Of a DNA stretch of 64,000 bases, positions 35,459-49,365 are shown in pieces. The stretch lies in NCBI GenBank assembly GCA_949752795.1, contig CATKHW010000287.1, positions 248,001-312,000 of the forward strand, written 5' to 3'. How positions within the stretch are numbered: position 1 is the stretch's first letter; each line of letters starts with the position of its first letter. The position numbers were made by a program, and so were the translations under genes. The notes beneath the pieces were generated by a model. That model saw only the letters and a list, made by a program, of their open reading frames with translations, made no database searches and was not told the origin of the DNA. This DNA comes from Hyperoodon ampullatus (taxonomy: Eukaryota > Chordata > Mammalia > Artiodactyla > Ziphiidae).

Positions 35459-37197
35459 ATAAGATATCACTTATGAAGATCCTGTACACATGGCTACACT
35501 TGAACTGAGTTTGGAAAGAGAAGAGTGTCTCACATTTAGAAAACACACTTATGCCTGCTTAAGGGGGAAGGAGAGGTGGGGTGATGCATAAAACCAGAGT
35601 TTGATATAAGCACAGGTACCGTTCCAAAAATCAACTATGGAATAGACAAGACCTATACCTTCCTCAGTGAAAGGGACTCAAAACCCCATATTTCCCGCAG
35701 AGGAATATATCTGACTAGTAAGAATCTTAAAACCTATGTATTGATATGTATCCGTAAGGAAATCAAGTGTGTCTAGACTGGCATAAACATGGCAGCGAGA
35801 ATCAGCTCAAACCCACTATAAAAAGGAATTTCAAAAACAAAACAAAAAAACTGGGAAATTCTTTACAATTCCTTCAGGGTCTCTGATGAAACCTGGAATG
35901 ACCCTATCTACAACGACAGCTGGATGTGGCATAAGGCTGGACACTTGGGACTGAGAGGATTGGTGAGATTGGGTGAGCAAATGCAGACCCTTTAAAGCAA
36001 TAATGCATGGCACCCATTCTATGGGTCCCAACTCTCCAGGTTGAAGGGAATATTACTACAGCTATAACATGTACGGGAAACCTAGAGAACGGACACACTG
36101 TGAATACGAAAGGTTTCTAAAACTCAACGAATAGTCCCTCTCCTGGTGCTCCGGTTTGAATTTACACCTGCTTTACTATCATCCTCCCAACTTGGAGAGA
36201 CAGCCCCTTTAACCTCCTGGTTCGCACAGGTTGCCAATTTCGCAGAGGATGAAAGGGAAGAGGGAGAACCAATGAGAGAGTAGCTGTTAGGCATTTGAAC
36301 GGGCACATATCACTGTAATTTCCCGGCAGGAAAAAGAATTAACCAAAGTCTCAGCCCCCCACCGGGCACCAGCATAGGTCCTGAACCAATATTTCGGACT
36401 TGCAGTCACCTCACCAAAAACGAGTTGAAAAATGGAGCTCAGGGGCACAGCAATTCACAAACTGGCCGAGTAATAAAGGACAACTATCGTCCAAAAATCA
36501 ATTGAGGGAAGGCAACGAGGCGGACTTGAAAGCGAGGCAGAATAGCAGGAAACAGATTTCAAGAGGTACGTTGGAATCGCCTTTAAAGCACAGGAAGAGG
36601 GGCACAACTTCGACAATGATGCACTTGGCCAAAAAGGGCGTATGCGTTTTCTCCTGAATATATTCAGGAGAAAACGCATACGCCCTTTTTGGCCAAGCAA
36701 GCAAGCGGGCAATGCAAATCTGCACTACAAAGAAGTATCACTTCCCACCGTTCAAAAGGGACATCCACAAAATGTGTAAGAACCAGAAAGGCAAGACAGG
36801 CCCTGGAGAACAGGGAGCCTTGTTATGCTGATGGGCGGGATGTAAATTGCCAACTGCCTCTCTGGAGGAGTACATTGTGTTCCCTAAATCAAGTAAAGAA
36901 CAGAGCTACAGAGCCAAGAGCACTTCCAGTCTAGGGAATATACCTTGGGAAAACTGAAAATCAATAAGACAGAGCCACCCCAAAATTTAGGGCTGCACTG
37001 CTTACAAGGACCTCAACTTGGATACACCTTAAGTATCCCAGAAAATATAAACATGGTTCAAAAAATTGTGGTACTTACGTACGATGGAATATCCCTCAGC
37101 CATGAAATCAATGTCATAAGACCAGTAGCAGCAAAATGGGTGGATTCAGGTACGATGATTCTAAGTGAAATAAGTCACACAGAAAAAGAAACTTATC
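35459..37197 (+). repeat. Satellite unit 16 (1,739 bp)
   Basis: Copy of unit 13 up to about 37,021, with a few substitutions. Palindrome 36,624-36,697 is perfect. After 37,021 it joins the lineage of unit 17 (gatacaccttaagtatccc). Confidence 0.9.
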
Positions 37198-38936
37198 ATA
37201 AGATATCACTTATGAAGATCCTGTAAACATGGCTACACTTGAACTGAGTTAGGAAAGAGAACAGTGTCTCACATTTAGAAAACACTCTTATACCTGCTTA
37301 AGGGGGAAGGAGAGGTGGGGTGATGCATAAAACCAGAGTTTGATATAAGCACAGGTACCGTTCCAAAAACCAACTATGGAATAGACAAGACCTACACCGT
37401 CCTCAGTGAAAGGGACTCAAAACCCCATATTTCCCGCAGAGGAAAATATCTGACTAGTAAGAATCTTAAAACCTATGTATAGATATGTCTCCGTAAGGGA
37501 ATCAAGTGTGTCTAGACTGGCATAAACATGGCAGCGAGAATCAGCTCAAACCCACTATAAAAAGGAATTTCAAAAACAAAACAAAAAAACTGGGAAATTC
37601 TTTACAATTCCTTCAGGGTCTCTGATGAAAGCTGGAATGACCCTATCTACAATGACAGCTGGATGTGGCATAAGGAGGGACACTTGGGACTGAGATGATT
37701 GGTGAGATTGGGTGAGCAAATGCACACCCTTTAAAGCAATAATGCATGGCACCCATTCCATGGGTCCGAACTCTCCAGGTTGAAGGGAATATTACTACAG
37801 CTATAACATGTGCGGGAAACCTAGAGAACGGACACACTGTGAATACGAAAGGTTTCTAAAACTCAACGAATAGTCCCTCTCCTGGTGCTCCGGTTTGACT
37901 TTCCGTCTGCTTTACTATCAACCTCCCAACTTGGAGAGACAGCCCCTTTAAGCTCTTGGTTCGCACAGGTTGCCAATTTGGCAGAGGATGAAAGGGAAGA
38001 GGGAGAACCAATGAGAGAGTAGCTGTTAGGCATTTGGACGGGCACATATCACTGTAATTTCCTGGCAGGAAGAAGAATTAACCAAATTCTCAGCCACCCA
38101 CCGGGAACCAGTATAGGTCCTGAGCCAAAATTTTGGACTTGCGGTCAGCTCTCCAAAAACGAGTTGAAAAATGGAGCTCAGGGACACAGCAATTCACAAA
38201 CTGGCCGAGTAATAAAGGACACCTATCGTCCAAAAACCTGTTGACGGAAGGCAACGAGGCGGACTTGAAAGCGAGGCAGAATAGCAGGAAACAGATTTCA
38301 AGAGGTACGTTGGAATCGCCTTTAAAGCACAGGAAGAGGGGCACAACTTCGACAATGATGCACTTGGCCAAAAAGGGCGTAAGCGTTTTCTCCTGAATAT
38401 ATTCAGGAGAAAACGCATACGCCCTTTTTGGCCAAGCAAGCAAGCGGGCAATGCAAATCTGCACTACAAAGAAGTATCACTTCCCACCGGTCAAAAGGGA
38501 CATCCACAAAATGTGTAAGAACCAGAAAGGCAAGACAGGCCCTGGAGAACAGGGAGCCTTGTTATGCTGATGGGCGGGATGTAAATTGCCAACTGCCTCT
38601 CTGGAGGAGTGCATTCTGTTCCCTAAAACAAGTAAAGAACAGAGCTACAGAGCCAAGGGCACTACCAGTCTAGGGAATATACCTTGGGAAAACTGAAAAT
38701 CAATAAGACAGAGCCACCCCAAAATTTAGGGCTGCACTGCATACAAGGACCTCAACTTGGATACACCTTAAGTATCCCAGAAAATATAAACATGGTTCAA
38801 AAAATTGTGGTACTTACGTACGATGGAATATCCCTCAGCCATGAAATCAATGTCATAAGACCAGTAGCAGCAAAATGGGTGGATTCAGGTACGATGATTC
38901 TAAGTGAAATAAGTCACACAGAAAAAGAAACTTATC
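37198..38936 (+). repeat. Satellite unit 17 (1,739 bp)
   Basis: Shares gatacaccttaagtatccc (end of the unit) and gaggaaaatatctgac with its neighbours, showing local one-unit duplication. Palindrome 38,363-38,436 has one mismatch (gtaagcg). Confidence 0.9.
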
Positions 38937-40674
38937 ATAAGATATCACTTATGAAGATCCTGTAAACATGGCTACACTTGAACTGAGTTAGGAAAGAGAA
39001 CAGTGTCTCACATTTAGAAAACACTCTTATACCTGTTTAAGGGGGAAGGAGAGGTGGGGTGATGCATAAAACCAGAGTTTGATATAAGCACAGGTACCGT
39101 TCCAAAAACCAACTATGGAATAGACAAGACCTACACCGTCCTCAGTGAAAGGGACTCAAAACCCCATATTTCCCGCAGAGGAAAATATCTGACTAGTAAG
39201 AATCTTAACACCTATGTATTGATATGTCTCCGTAAGGGAATCAAGTGGGTCTAGACTGGCATAAACATGGCAGCGAGAATCAGCTCAAACCCACTATAAA
39301 AAGGAATTTCAAAAACAAAACAAAAAAACTGGGAAATTCTTTACAATTCCTTCAGGATCTCTGATGAAACCTGGAATGACCCTATCTACAACGACAGCTG
39401 GATGTGGCATAAGGCTGGACACTTGGGACTGACAGGATTGGTGAGATTGGGTGAACAAATGCAGACCCTTAAAAGCAATAATGCATGGCGCCCATTCCAT
39501 GGGTCCCAACTCTCCAGGTTGAAGGGAATATTACTACAGTTATAACATGTACGGGAAACCTAGAGAACGGACACACTGTGAATATGAAACGTTTCTAAAA
39601 CTCAACGAATAGTCCCTCTCCTGATGCTCTGCTTTGACTTTCCATCTGCTTTACTATCAACCTCCCAACTTGGAGAGACAGCCCCTTTAACCTCCTGGTT
39701 CGAACAGGTTGCCAATTTGGCAGAGGATGAAAGGGAAGAGGGAGAACCAATGAGAGAGTAGCTGTTAGGCATTTGGATGGGCACATATCACTGTAATTTC
39801 CCGGCAGGAAGAAGAATTAACCAATGTCTCAGCCCCCCACCGGGAACCAGTATAGGTCCTGAACCAAAATTTTGGACTTTTGGTCAGCTCACCAAAAACG
39901 AGTTGAAATATGGAGCTCAGGGGCTCAGCAATTAACAAACTGGCCGAGTAATAAAGGACAACTATCGTCCAAAAATCTGTTCAGGGAAGGCAATTAGGCC
40001 GACTTGAAAGCGAAGCAGAATAGCAGGAAACAGATTTCAAGAGGTACGTTGGAATCACCTTTAAAGCACAGGAAGAGGGGCACAACTTCGAAAATGATGC
40101 ACTTGGCCAAAAAGGGCGTATGCGTTTTCTCCTGAATATATGCAGGAGAAAACGCATACGGCTTTTTTGGCCAAGCAAGCAAGCAGGCAATGCAAATCTG
40201 CACTACAAAGAAGTATCACTTCCCACCGGTCAAAAGGGACATCCACAAAATGTGTAAAAACCAGAAAGGCAAGACAGGCCCTGGAGAACAGGGAGCCTTG
40301 TTATGCTGATGGGAGGCATGTAAATTGCCAACTGCCTCTCTGGAGGAGTGCATTGTGTTCCCTAAAACAAGTAAAGAACAGAGCTACAGAGCCAAGGGAA
40401 CTTCCAGTCTAGGGAATATACCTTGGGAAAACTGAAAATCAATAAGACAGAGCCACCCCAAAATTTAGGGCTGCACTTCTTACAAGGACCTCAACTTGGG
40501 TACACCTTAAATATCCCAGGAAATATAAAAATGGTTTAAAAAGTTGTGTACTTACGTACGATGGAATATCCCTCAGCTATGAAATCAATGTCATAAGACC
40601 AGTAGCAGCAAAATGGGTGGATTCAGGTACGATGATTCTAAGTGAAATAAGTCACACAGAAAAAGAAACTTATC
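38937..40674 (+). repeat. Satellite unit 18 (1,738 bp)
   Basis: Left part close to unit 17. Palindrome 40,102-40,175 has a broken centre. Small indels in the L1 part (ggtttaaaaagttgtgtac) disrupt the frame seen in other units. Confidence 0.9.
40102..40175. repeat. Decayed palindrome, unit 18
   Basis: The centre reads gaatatatgcag where other units have gaatatattcag, breaking the inner symmetry. The right arm has catacggcttttttggcc in place of catacgccctttttggcc. It shows that the palindrome can decay within the core array. Confidence 0.85.
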
Positions 40675-42413
40675 ATAAGATATCACTTATGAAGATCCTG
40701 TAAACATGGCTACACTTGAACTGAGTTAGGAAAGAGAACAGTGTCTCACATTTACAAAACACTCTTATGCCTGCTTAAGGGGGAAAGAGAGGTGGGGTGA
40801 TGCATAAAACCAGAGTTTGATATAAGCACAGGTACCCTTCCAAAAACCAACTATGGAATAGAAAAGACCTACACCTTCCTCAGTGAAAGGGACTCAAAAC
40901 CCCATATTTCCCGCAGAGGAATATATCTGACTAGTAAGAATCTTAAACCCTATGTATTGATATGTCTCTGTAAGGGAATCAAGTGTGTCTAGACTGGCAT
41001 AAACATGGCAGCGAGAATCAGCTCAAACCCACTATAAAAAGGAATTTCAAAAACAAAACAAAAAAACTGGGAAATTCTTTACAATTCCTTCAGAGTCTCT
41101 GATGAAACCTGGAATGACCCTATCTACAATGACAGCTGGATGTGGCATAAGGCTGGACACTCGGGACTGAGAGGATTGGTGAGATTGGGTGAACAAATGC
41201 AGACCCTTTAAAGCAATAATGCATGGCACCCATTCCATGGGTCCCAACTCTCCAGGTTGAAGGGAATATTACTACAGTTATAACATGTACGGGAAACCTA
41301 GAGAATGGACACACTGTGAATACGAAAGGTTTCTAAAACTCAACGAATAGTCCCTTTCCTGGTGCTCCGGTTTGACTTTCCATCTGCTTTACTATCAACC
41401 GCCCCACATGGAGAGACAGCACCTTTAACCTCCTGGTTCGCACAGGTTGCCAATTTGGCAGAGGATGAAAGGGAAGAGGGAGAACCAATGAGAGAGTAGC
41501 TGTTAGGCATTTGGACGGGCACATATCACTGTAATTTCCCGGCAGGAAGAAGAATTAACCAAAGTCTCAGCGCCCCACCGGGAAAGAGTATAGGTCCTGA
41601 ACCAAAATTTTGGACTTGCGGTCAGCTCACCAAAAACGAGTTGAAAAATGGAGCTCAGGGGCACAGAAATTCACAAACTGGCCGAGTAATACAGGACAAC
41701 TATCCTCCAAAAATCTGTTGAGGGAAGGCAACGAGGCGGACTTGAAAGCGAGCCAGAACAGCAGGAAACAGATTTCAAGAGGTACGTTGGAATCGCCTTT
41801 AAAGCACAGGAAGAGGGGCACAACTTCGACAATGATGCACTTGGCCAAAAAGGGCGTATGCGTTTTCTCCTGAATATATTCAGGAGAAAACGCATACGCC
41901 CTTTTTGGCCAAGCAAGCAAGTGGGCAATGCAAATCTGCACTACAAAGAAGTATCACCTCCCACCGTTCAAAAGGGACATCCACAAAATGTGTAAAAACC
42001 AGAAAGGCAAGACAGGCCCTGGAGAACAGGGAGCCTTGTTATGCTGATGGGCGGGATGTAAATTGCCAACTGCCTCTCTGGAGGAGTGCATTGTGTTCCC
42101 TAAAACATGTAAAGAACATAGCTACAGAGCCAAGGGCACTTCCAGTCTAGGGAATATTCCTTGGGAAAACTGAAAATCAATAAGACAGAGCCACCCCAAA
42201 ATTTAGGGCTGCACTGCTTACAAGGACCTCAACTTGGGTACACCTTAAATATCCCAGGAAATATAAAAATGGTTCAAAAAATTGTGGTACTTACGTACGA
42301 TGGAATATCCCTCAGCCATGAAATCAATGACATAAGACCAGTAGCAGCAAAATGGGTGGATTCAGGTACGATGATTCTAAGTGAAATAAGTCACACAGAA
42401 AAAGAAACTTATC
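40675..42413 (+). repeat. Satellite unit 19 (1,739 bp)
   Basis: Closely related to unit 20 (shared catttacaaaacactc, cctcagagtctctg and ccccacatgg). Palindrome 41,840-41,913 is perfect. Confidence 0.9.
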
Positions 42414-44152
42414 ATAAGATATCACTTATGAAGATCCTGTAAACATGGCTACACTTGAACTGAGTTAGGAAAGAGAACAGTGTCTCACATTTACAAAACA
42501 CTCTTATGCCTGCTTAAGGGGGAAAGAGAGGTGGGGTGATGCATAAAACCAGAGTTTGATATAAGCACAGGTACCGTTCCAAAAACCAACTATGGAATAG
42601 ACAAGACCTACACCTTCCTCAGTGAAAGGGACTCAAAACCCCATATTTCCCGCAGAGGAATATATCTGACTAGTAAGAATCTTAAAACCTATGTATTGAT
42701 ATGTCTCCATAAGGGAATCAAGTGTGTCTAGACTGGCATAAACATGGCAGCGAGAATCAGCTCAAACCCACTATAAAAAGGAATTTCAAAAACAAAACAA
42801 AAAAACTGGGAAATTCTTTACAATTCCTTCAGAGTCTCTGATGAAACCTGGAATGACCCTATCTACAATGACAGCTGGATGTGGCATAAGGCTGGACACT
42901 CAGGACTGAGAGGATTGGTGAGATTGGGTGAACAAATGCAAACCCTTTAAAGCAATAATGCATGGCACCCATTCCATGGGTCCCAACTCTCCAGGTTGAA
43001 GGGAATATTACTACAGTTATAACATGTACGGGAAACCTAGAGAACAGACACACTGTGAATACGAAAGGTTTCTAAAACTCAACGAATAGTCCCTCTCCTG
43101 GTGCTCCGGTTTGACTTTCCATCTGCTTTACTATCAACCTCCCCACATGGAGAGACAGCCCCTTTAACCTCCTGGTTCGCACAGGTTGCCAATTTGGCAG
43201 AGGATGAAAGGGAAGAGGGAGAACCAATGAGAGAGTAGCTGTTAGGCATTTGGACGGGCACATATCACTGTAATTTCCCGGCAGGAAGAAGAATTAACCA
43301 AAGTCTCAGACCCCCACCGGGAACGAGTATAGGTCCTGAACCAAAATTTTGGACTTGCGGTCAGCTCACCAAAAACGAGTTGAAAAATGGAGCTCAGGGG
43401 CACAGCAATTCACAAACTGGCCGAGTAATAAAGGACAACTATCCTCCAAAAATCTGTTGAGGGAAGGCAACGAGGCGGACTTGAAAGCGAGCCAGAACAG
43501 CAGGAAACAGATTTCAAGAGGTACGTTGGAATCGCCTTTAAAGCACAGGAAGAGGGGCACAACTTCGAAAATGATGCACTTGGCCAAAAAGGGCGTATGT
43601 GTTTTCTCCTGAATATATTCAGGAGAAAACGCATACGCCCTTTTTGGCCAAGCAAGCAAGCGGGCAATGCAAATCTGCACTACAAAGAAGTATCACTTCC
43701 CACCGGTCAAAAGGGACATCCACAAAATGTGTAAAAACCAGAAAGGCAAGACAGGCCCTGGAGAACAGGGAGACTTCTTATGCTGATGGGCGGGATGTAA
43801 ATTGCCAACTGCCTCTCTGGAGGAGTACATTGTGTTCCCTAAAACAAGTAAAGAACAGAGCTACAGAGCCAAGGGCACTTCCAGTCTAGGGAATATACCT
43901 TGGGAAAACTGAAAATCAATAAGACAGAGCCACCCCAAAATTTAGGGCTGCACTGCTTACAAGGACCTCAACTTGAATACACCTTAAGTATCCCAGGAAA
44001 TATAAAAATGGTACAAAAAATTGTCGTACTTACGTACGATGGAATATCCCTCAGCCATGAAATCAATGTCATAACACCAGTAGCAGCAAAATGGGTGGAT
44101 TCAGGTACGATGATTCTTAGTGAAATAAGTCACAGAGAAAAAGAAACTTATC
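42414..44152 (+). repeat. Satellite unit 20 (1,739 bp)
   Basis: Sister of unit 19. Palindrome 43,579-43,652 has one mismatch (gtatgtg). Confidence 0.9.
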
Positions 44153-45888
44153 ATAAGATATCACTTATGAAGATCCTGTAAACATGGCTACACTTGAACT
44201 GAGTTAGGAAAGAGAACAGAGTCTCACATTTAGAAAACACTCTTATGCCTGCTTAAGAGGGAAGGAGAGGTGGGGTGATGCATAAAACCAGAGTTTGATA
44301 TAAGCACAGGTACCGTTCCAAAAACCAACTATGGAATAGACAAGACCTACACCTTCCTCAGTGAAAGGCACTCAAAACCACATATTTCCCGCAGAGGAAT
44401 ATATGTGACTAGTAAGAATCTTAAAACCTATGTATTGATATGTCTCCATAAGGGAATCAAGTGTGTCTAGACTGGCATAAACATGGCAGCGAGAATCAGC
44501 TCAAACCCGCTATAAAAAGGAATTTCAAGAACAAAACAAAAAAACTGGGAAATTCTTTACAATTCCTTCAGGGTCTCTGATGAAACCTGGAATGACCCTA
44601 TCTACAACGACAGCTAGATGTGGCATAAGGCTGGACACTTGGGACTGAGACGATGGGTGAGATTGGGTGAGCAAATGCAGACCCTTTAAAGCACAAATGC
44701 CTGGCACCCATTCCATGGGTCACAACTCTCCAAATTGAAGGGAATATTACTACAGCTATAACATGTACGGGAAACCTAGAGAACGGACCCACTGTGAATA
44801 CGAAATGTTTCTAAAACTCAACGAATAGTCCCTCTCCTGGTGGTCCGGTTTGACTTTCCATCTGCTTTACTATCAATCTCCCAACTTGGAGAGACAACCC
44901 CTTTAACCTCCTGGTTCCCACACGTTGCCAAATTGGCAGAGGATGAAAGGGAAGAGGGAGAACCAATGAGAGAGTAGCTGTTAGGCATTTGTACGGGCAC
45001 ATATCACTCTAATTTCCTGGCAGGAAGAAGAATTAACCAAAGTCTCAGCCCCCCACCGGGAACCAGCATAGGTCCTGAACCAAAATTTTGGACTTGCGGT
45101 CAGCTCACAAAAAACGAGTTGAAAAATGGAGCTAAGGGGCACAGCAATTCAAAAACTGGCCGAGTAATAAAGGACAACTATCGTCCAAAAATCTGTTGAG
45201 GGAAGGCAACGAGGCGGAATTGAAAGTGAGGCAGAATAGCAGGAAACAGATTTCAAGAGGTACGTTGCAATCACCTTTAAAGCACAGGAAGAGGGGCACA
45301 ACTTCGACAATGATGCACTTGGCAAAAAGGGCTTATGCGTTTTCTCCTGAATATATTCAGGAGCAAACGCATACGCCCCTTTTGGCCAAGCAAGCAAGCG
45401 GGCAATGCAAATCTGCACTACAAAGAAGTATCACTTCCCACCGGTCAAAAGGGACATCCACAAAATGTGTAAAAACCAGAAAGGCAACACAGGCCCTGGA
45501 GAACAGGGAGCCTTGTTATGCTGATGGGCAGGATGTAAATTGCCAACTACCTCTCTGGAGGAAAATATTGTGTTCCCTAAAACAAGTAAAGAACAGAGCT
45601 AAAGAGCCAAGGGCACTTCCAGTCTAGGGAATATACCTTGTGAAATCTGAAAATCAATAAGACAGAGCAACCCCAAAATTTAGCGCTGCACTGCTTACAA
45701 GGACCTCAACTTGGGTTCACCTTAAATATCCCAGGAAATATAAAAATGGTTCAAAAATTGTGGTACTTACGTACGATGGAATATCCCTCAGCCATGAAAT
45801 CAATGTCATAAACGAGTAGCAGCAAAATGGGTGGATTCAGGTACGATGATTCTAAGTGAAATAAGTCACAGAGAAAAAGAAACTTATC
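44153..45888 (+). repeat. Satellite unit 21 (1,736 bp)
   Basis: Palindrome 45,317-45,390 is uneven: the left arm has lost a base (ggcaaaaagggcttatg) and the right has gagcaaacg and cgccccttttgg. Stem quality is reduced. Confidence 0.9.
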
Positions 45889-47627
45889 ATAAGATATCAC
45901 TTATGAAGATCCTGTAAACATGGCTACACTTGAACTGAGTTAGGAAAGAGAACAGTGTCTCACATTTAGAAAACACTCTTATGCCTGCTTAAGGGGGAAG
46001 GAGAGGTGGGGTGATGCATAAAACCAGAGTTTGATATAAGCACAGGTACCGTTCGAAAAACCAACTATGGAATAGACAAGACCTACACCTTCCTCAGTGA
46101 AAGGGACTCAAAACCCCATATTTCCCGCAGAGGAATATATCTGACTAGTAAGAATTTTAAAACCTATGTATTGATATGTCTACGTAAGGGAATCAAGTGT
46201 GTCTGGACTGGCATAAACATGGCAGCGAGAATCACCTCAAACCCACTATAAAAAGGAATTTCAAAAACAAAACAAAAAAACTGGGAAATTCTTTACAATT
46301 CCTTCAGAGACTCTGATGAACCCTGGAATGACCCTATCTACAACGACAGCTGGATGTGGCATAAGGAGGGACACTTGGGACTGAGACGGTTGGTGAGATT
46401 GGGTGAGCAAATGCAGACCCTTTAAAGCACAAATGCCTGGCACACATTCCATGGATCCCAACTCTCCAGGTTGAAGGGAATATTACTAAAGTTATAACAT
46501 GTACGGGAAACCTAGAGAACGGACACACTGTGAATACGAAAGGTTTCTAAAACTCAACGAATAGTCCCTCTCCTGGTGCTCCGGTTTGACTTTCCATCAG
46601 CTTTACTATCAACCTCCCAACTTGGAGAGATAGCCCCTTTAACCTCCTGGTTCACACAGGTTGCCAATTTGGCAGAGGATGAAAGGGAAGAGGGAGAACC
46701 AATGAGAGAGTAGCTGTTAGGCATTTGGACGGGCACATATCACTGTAATTTCCCGGCAGGAAGAAGAATTAACCAAAGTCTCAGCAACACACCGGGAACC
46801 AGTATAGGTCCTGAACCAAAATTTTGGACTTGCGGTCAGCTCACCAAAAACAAGTTGAAAAATGGAGCTCAGGGGCACAGCAATTCACAAACTGGCCGAG
46901 TAATAAAGGACAACTATCGTCCAAAAATCTGTTGAGGGAAGGCAACGAGGCGGACTTGAAAGCGAGGCAGAATAGCAGGAAACAGATTTCAAGAGGTACG
47001 TTGGAATCGCCTTTAAAGCACAGGAAGAGGGGCACAACTTCGACAATGATGCACTTGGCCAAAAAGTGCGTATGCGTTTTCTCCTGAATATATTCAGGAG
47101 AAAACGCATACGCCCTTTTTGGCCAAGCAAGCAAGCGGGCAATGCAAATCTGCACTACAAAGAAGTATCACTTCCCACCGGTCAAAAGTGACATCCACAA
47201 AATGTGTAAAAACCAGAAAGGCAAGACAGGCCCTGGAGAACAGGGAGCATTTTTATGCTGATAGGCGAGATGTAAATTGCCAACTGCCTCTCTGGAGGAG
47301 TGCATTGTGTTCCCTAAAACAAATAAACAACAGAGCTACAGAGCCAAGGGCATTTCCAATCTAGGGAATATACCTTGGGAAAACTGAAAATCAATAAGAC
47401 AGAGGCACCCCAAAATTTAAGGCTGCACTGCTTACAAGGACCTCAACTTGGTTACACCTAAAATATCCCAGGAAATATAAAAATGGTTCCAATAATTGTG
47501 GTAATCATGTACGATGGATTATCCCTCAGCCATGAAATCAATGTCATAAGACCAGTAGCAGCAAAATGGGTGGATTCAGGTACGATGATTCTAAGTGAAA
47601 TAAGTCACACAGAAAAAGAAACTTATC
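45889..47627 (+). repeat. Satellite unit 22 (1,739 bp)
   Basis: Palindrome 47,054-47,127 has one mismatch (aaaaagtgcg). The L1 part near 47,490 differs from neighbours (ttccaataattgtggtaatc), breaking the usual frame. Confidence 0.9.
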
Positions 47628-49365
47628 ATAAGATATCACTTATGAAGATCCTGTAAACATGGCTACACTTGAACTGAGTTAGGAAAGAGAACAGTGTCTC
47701 ACATTTAGAAAACACTCTTATGCCTGCTTAAGGTGGAAGGAGAGGTGGGGTCATGCATAAAACCAGAGTTTTATATAAGCACAGGTACCGTTCCAAAAAC
47801 CAACTATGGAATAGACAAGACCTACACCTTCCTCAGTGAAAGGGACTCAAAACCCCATATTTCCCGCAGAGGAATATATCTGACTAGTAAGAATCTTAAA
47901 ACCTATGTATTGATATGTCTCCATAAGACAATCAAGTGTGTCTAGACTGGCATAAACATGGCAGCGAGAATCAGCTCAAACCCACTATAAAAAGGAATTT
48001 CAAAAACAAAACAAAAATACTGGGAAATTCTTTACAATTCCTTCAGGGTCTCTGATGAAACCTGGAATGACCCTATCTACAATGAGAGCTGGATGTGGCA
48101 TAAGGCTGGAGACTTGGGACTGAGGGTATTGGTGAGATTGGGTGAGCAAATGAGACCCTTCAAAGCACAAATGCCTGGCACCCATTCCATGGGTCCCAAC
48201 TCTCCAGGTTGAAGGGAATATTACTACAGCTATAACATGTACAGGAATCCTAGGGAACGGACACACTGTGAATACGAAAGGTTTCTAAAACTCAACGAAT
48301 AGTCCCTCTCCTGGTGCTCTAGTTTGACTTTCCATCTGCTTTACTATCAACCTCCCAAATTGGAGAGACAGCCCCTTTAAGCTCCTGGTTCGCACAGGTT
48401 GCCAATTTTGCAGAGGATGAAAGGGCAGAGGGAGAACCAATGAGAGAGTAGCTGTTAGGCATTAGGACGGGCAAATATCACTCTAACTTCCCGGCAGGAA
48501 GAAGAATTAACCAAAGTCTCAGCCCCCCACCGGGAACCAACATGGGTCCTGAACCAAAATGTTGGACTTGTGGCCAACTCACAAAAAACGTGATGGAAAA
48601 TGGAGCTCAAGGGCACAGCAATTCACAAACAGGCCGAGTAATAAAGGACAACTATCGTCCAAAAATCTGTTGAAGGAAGGCAACGAGGCGGACTTGAAAG
48701 CGAGGCAGAATAGCAGGAAACAGATTTCAAGAGGTACGTTGGAATCGCCTTTAAAGCACAGGAAGAGGGGCACAACTTCCACAAAGATGCACTAGGCCAA
48801 AAAGGGCGTATGCGTTTTCTCCTGAATATATTCAGGAGAAAACACATATGCCCTTTTTGGCCAAGCAAGCATGCGGGCAATGCAAATCTGCACTACAAAG
48901 AAGTATCACTTCTCTCCGGTCAAAAGGGACATGCAGGAAATGTGTAAAAACCAGAAAGGCAAGACAGGCCCTGGAGAACAGGGAGCCTTCTTATGCTGAT
49001 GGGCGGGATGAAAATTGCCAGCTGCCTCTCTGGAGGAGTACATTGTGTTCCCTAAAACAAGTAAAGAACACAGCTACAGAGCAAAGGGCACTTCCAGTCT
49101 AGGGAATATACCTTGGGAAAACTGAAAATCAATAAGACAGAGCCACCCCAAAATTTAGGGCTGCACTGCTTACAAGGACCTCAACTTGGGTACACCTTAA
49201 ATATCCCAGGAAATACAAAAATAGTTCAAAAATATGTGGTACTGACGTACGATGGAATATCCCTCAGCTATGAAATCAATGTCATAAGACCAGTAGCAGC
49301 AAAATGGGTGGATTCAGGTACGATGATTCTAAGTGAAATAAGTCACACAGAAAAAGAAATTTATC
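47628..49365 (+). repeat. Satellite unit 23 (1,738 bp)
   Basis: Palindrome 48,792-48,865 has several mismatches (left ctaggcc, right aaaacacatatgccc). Somewhat more diverged than nearby units. Confidence 0.9.
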
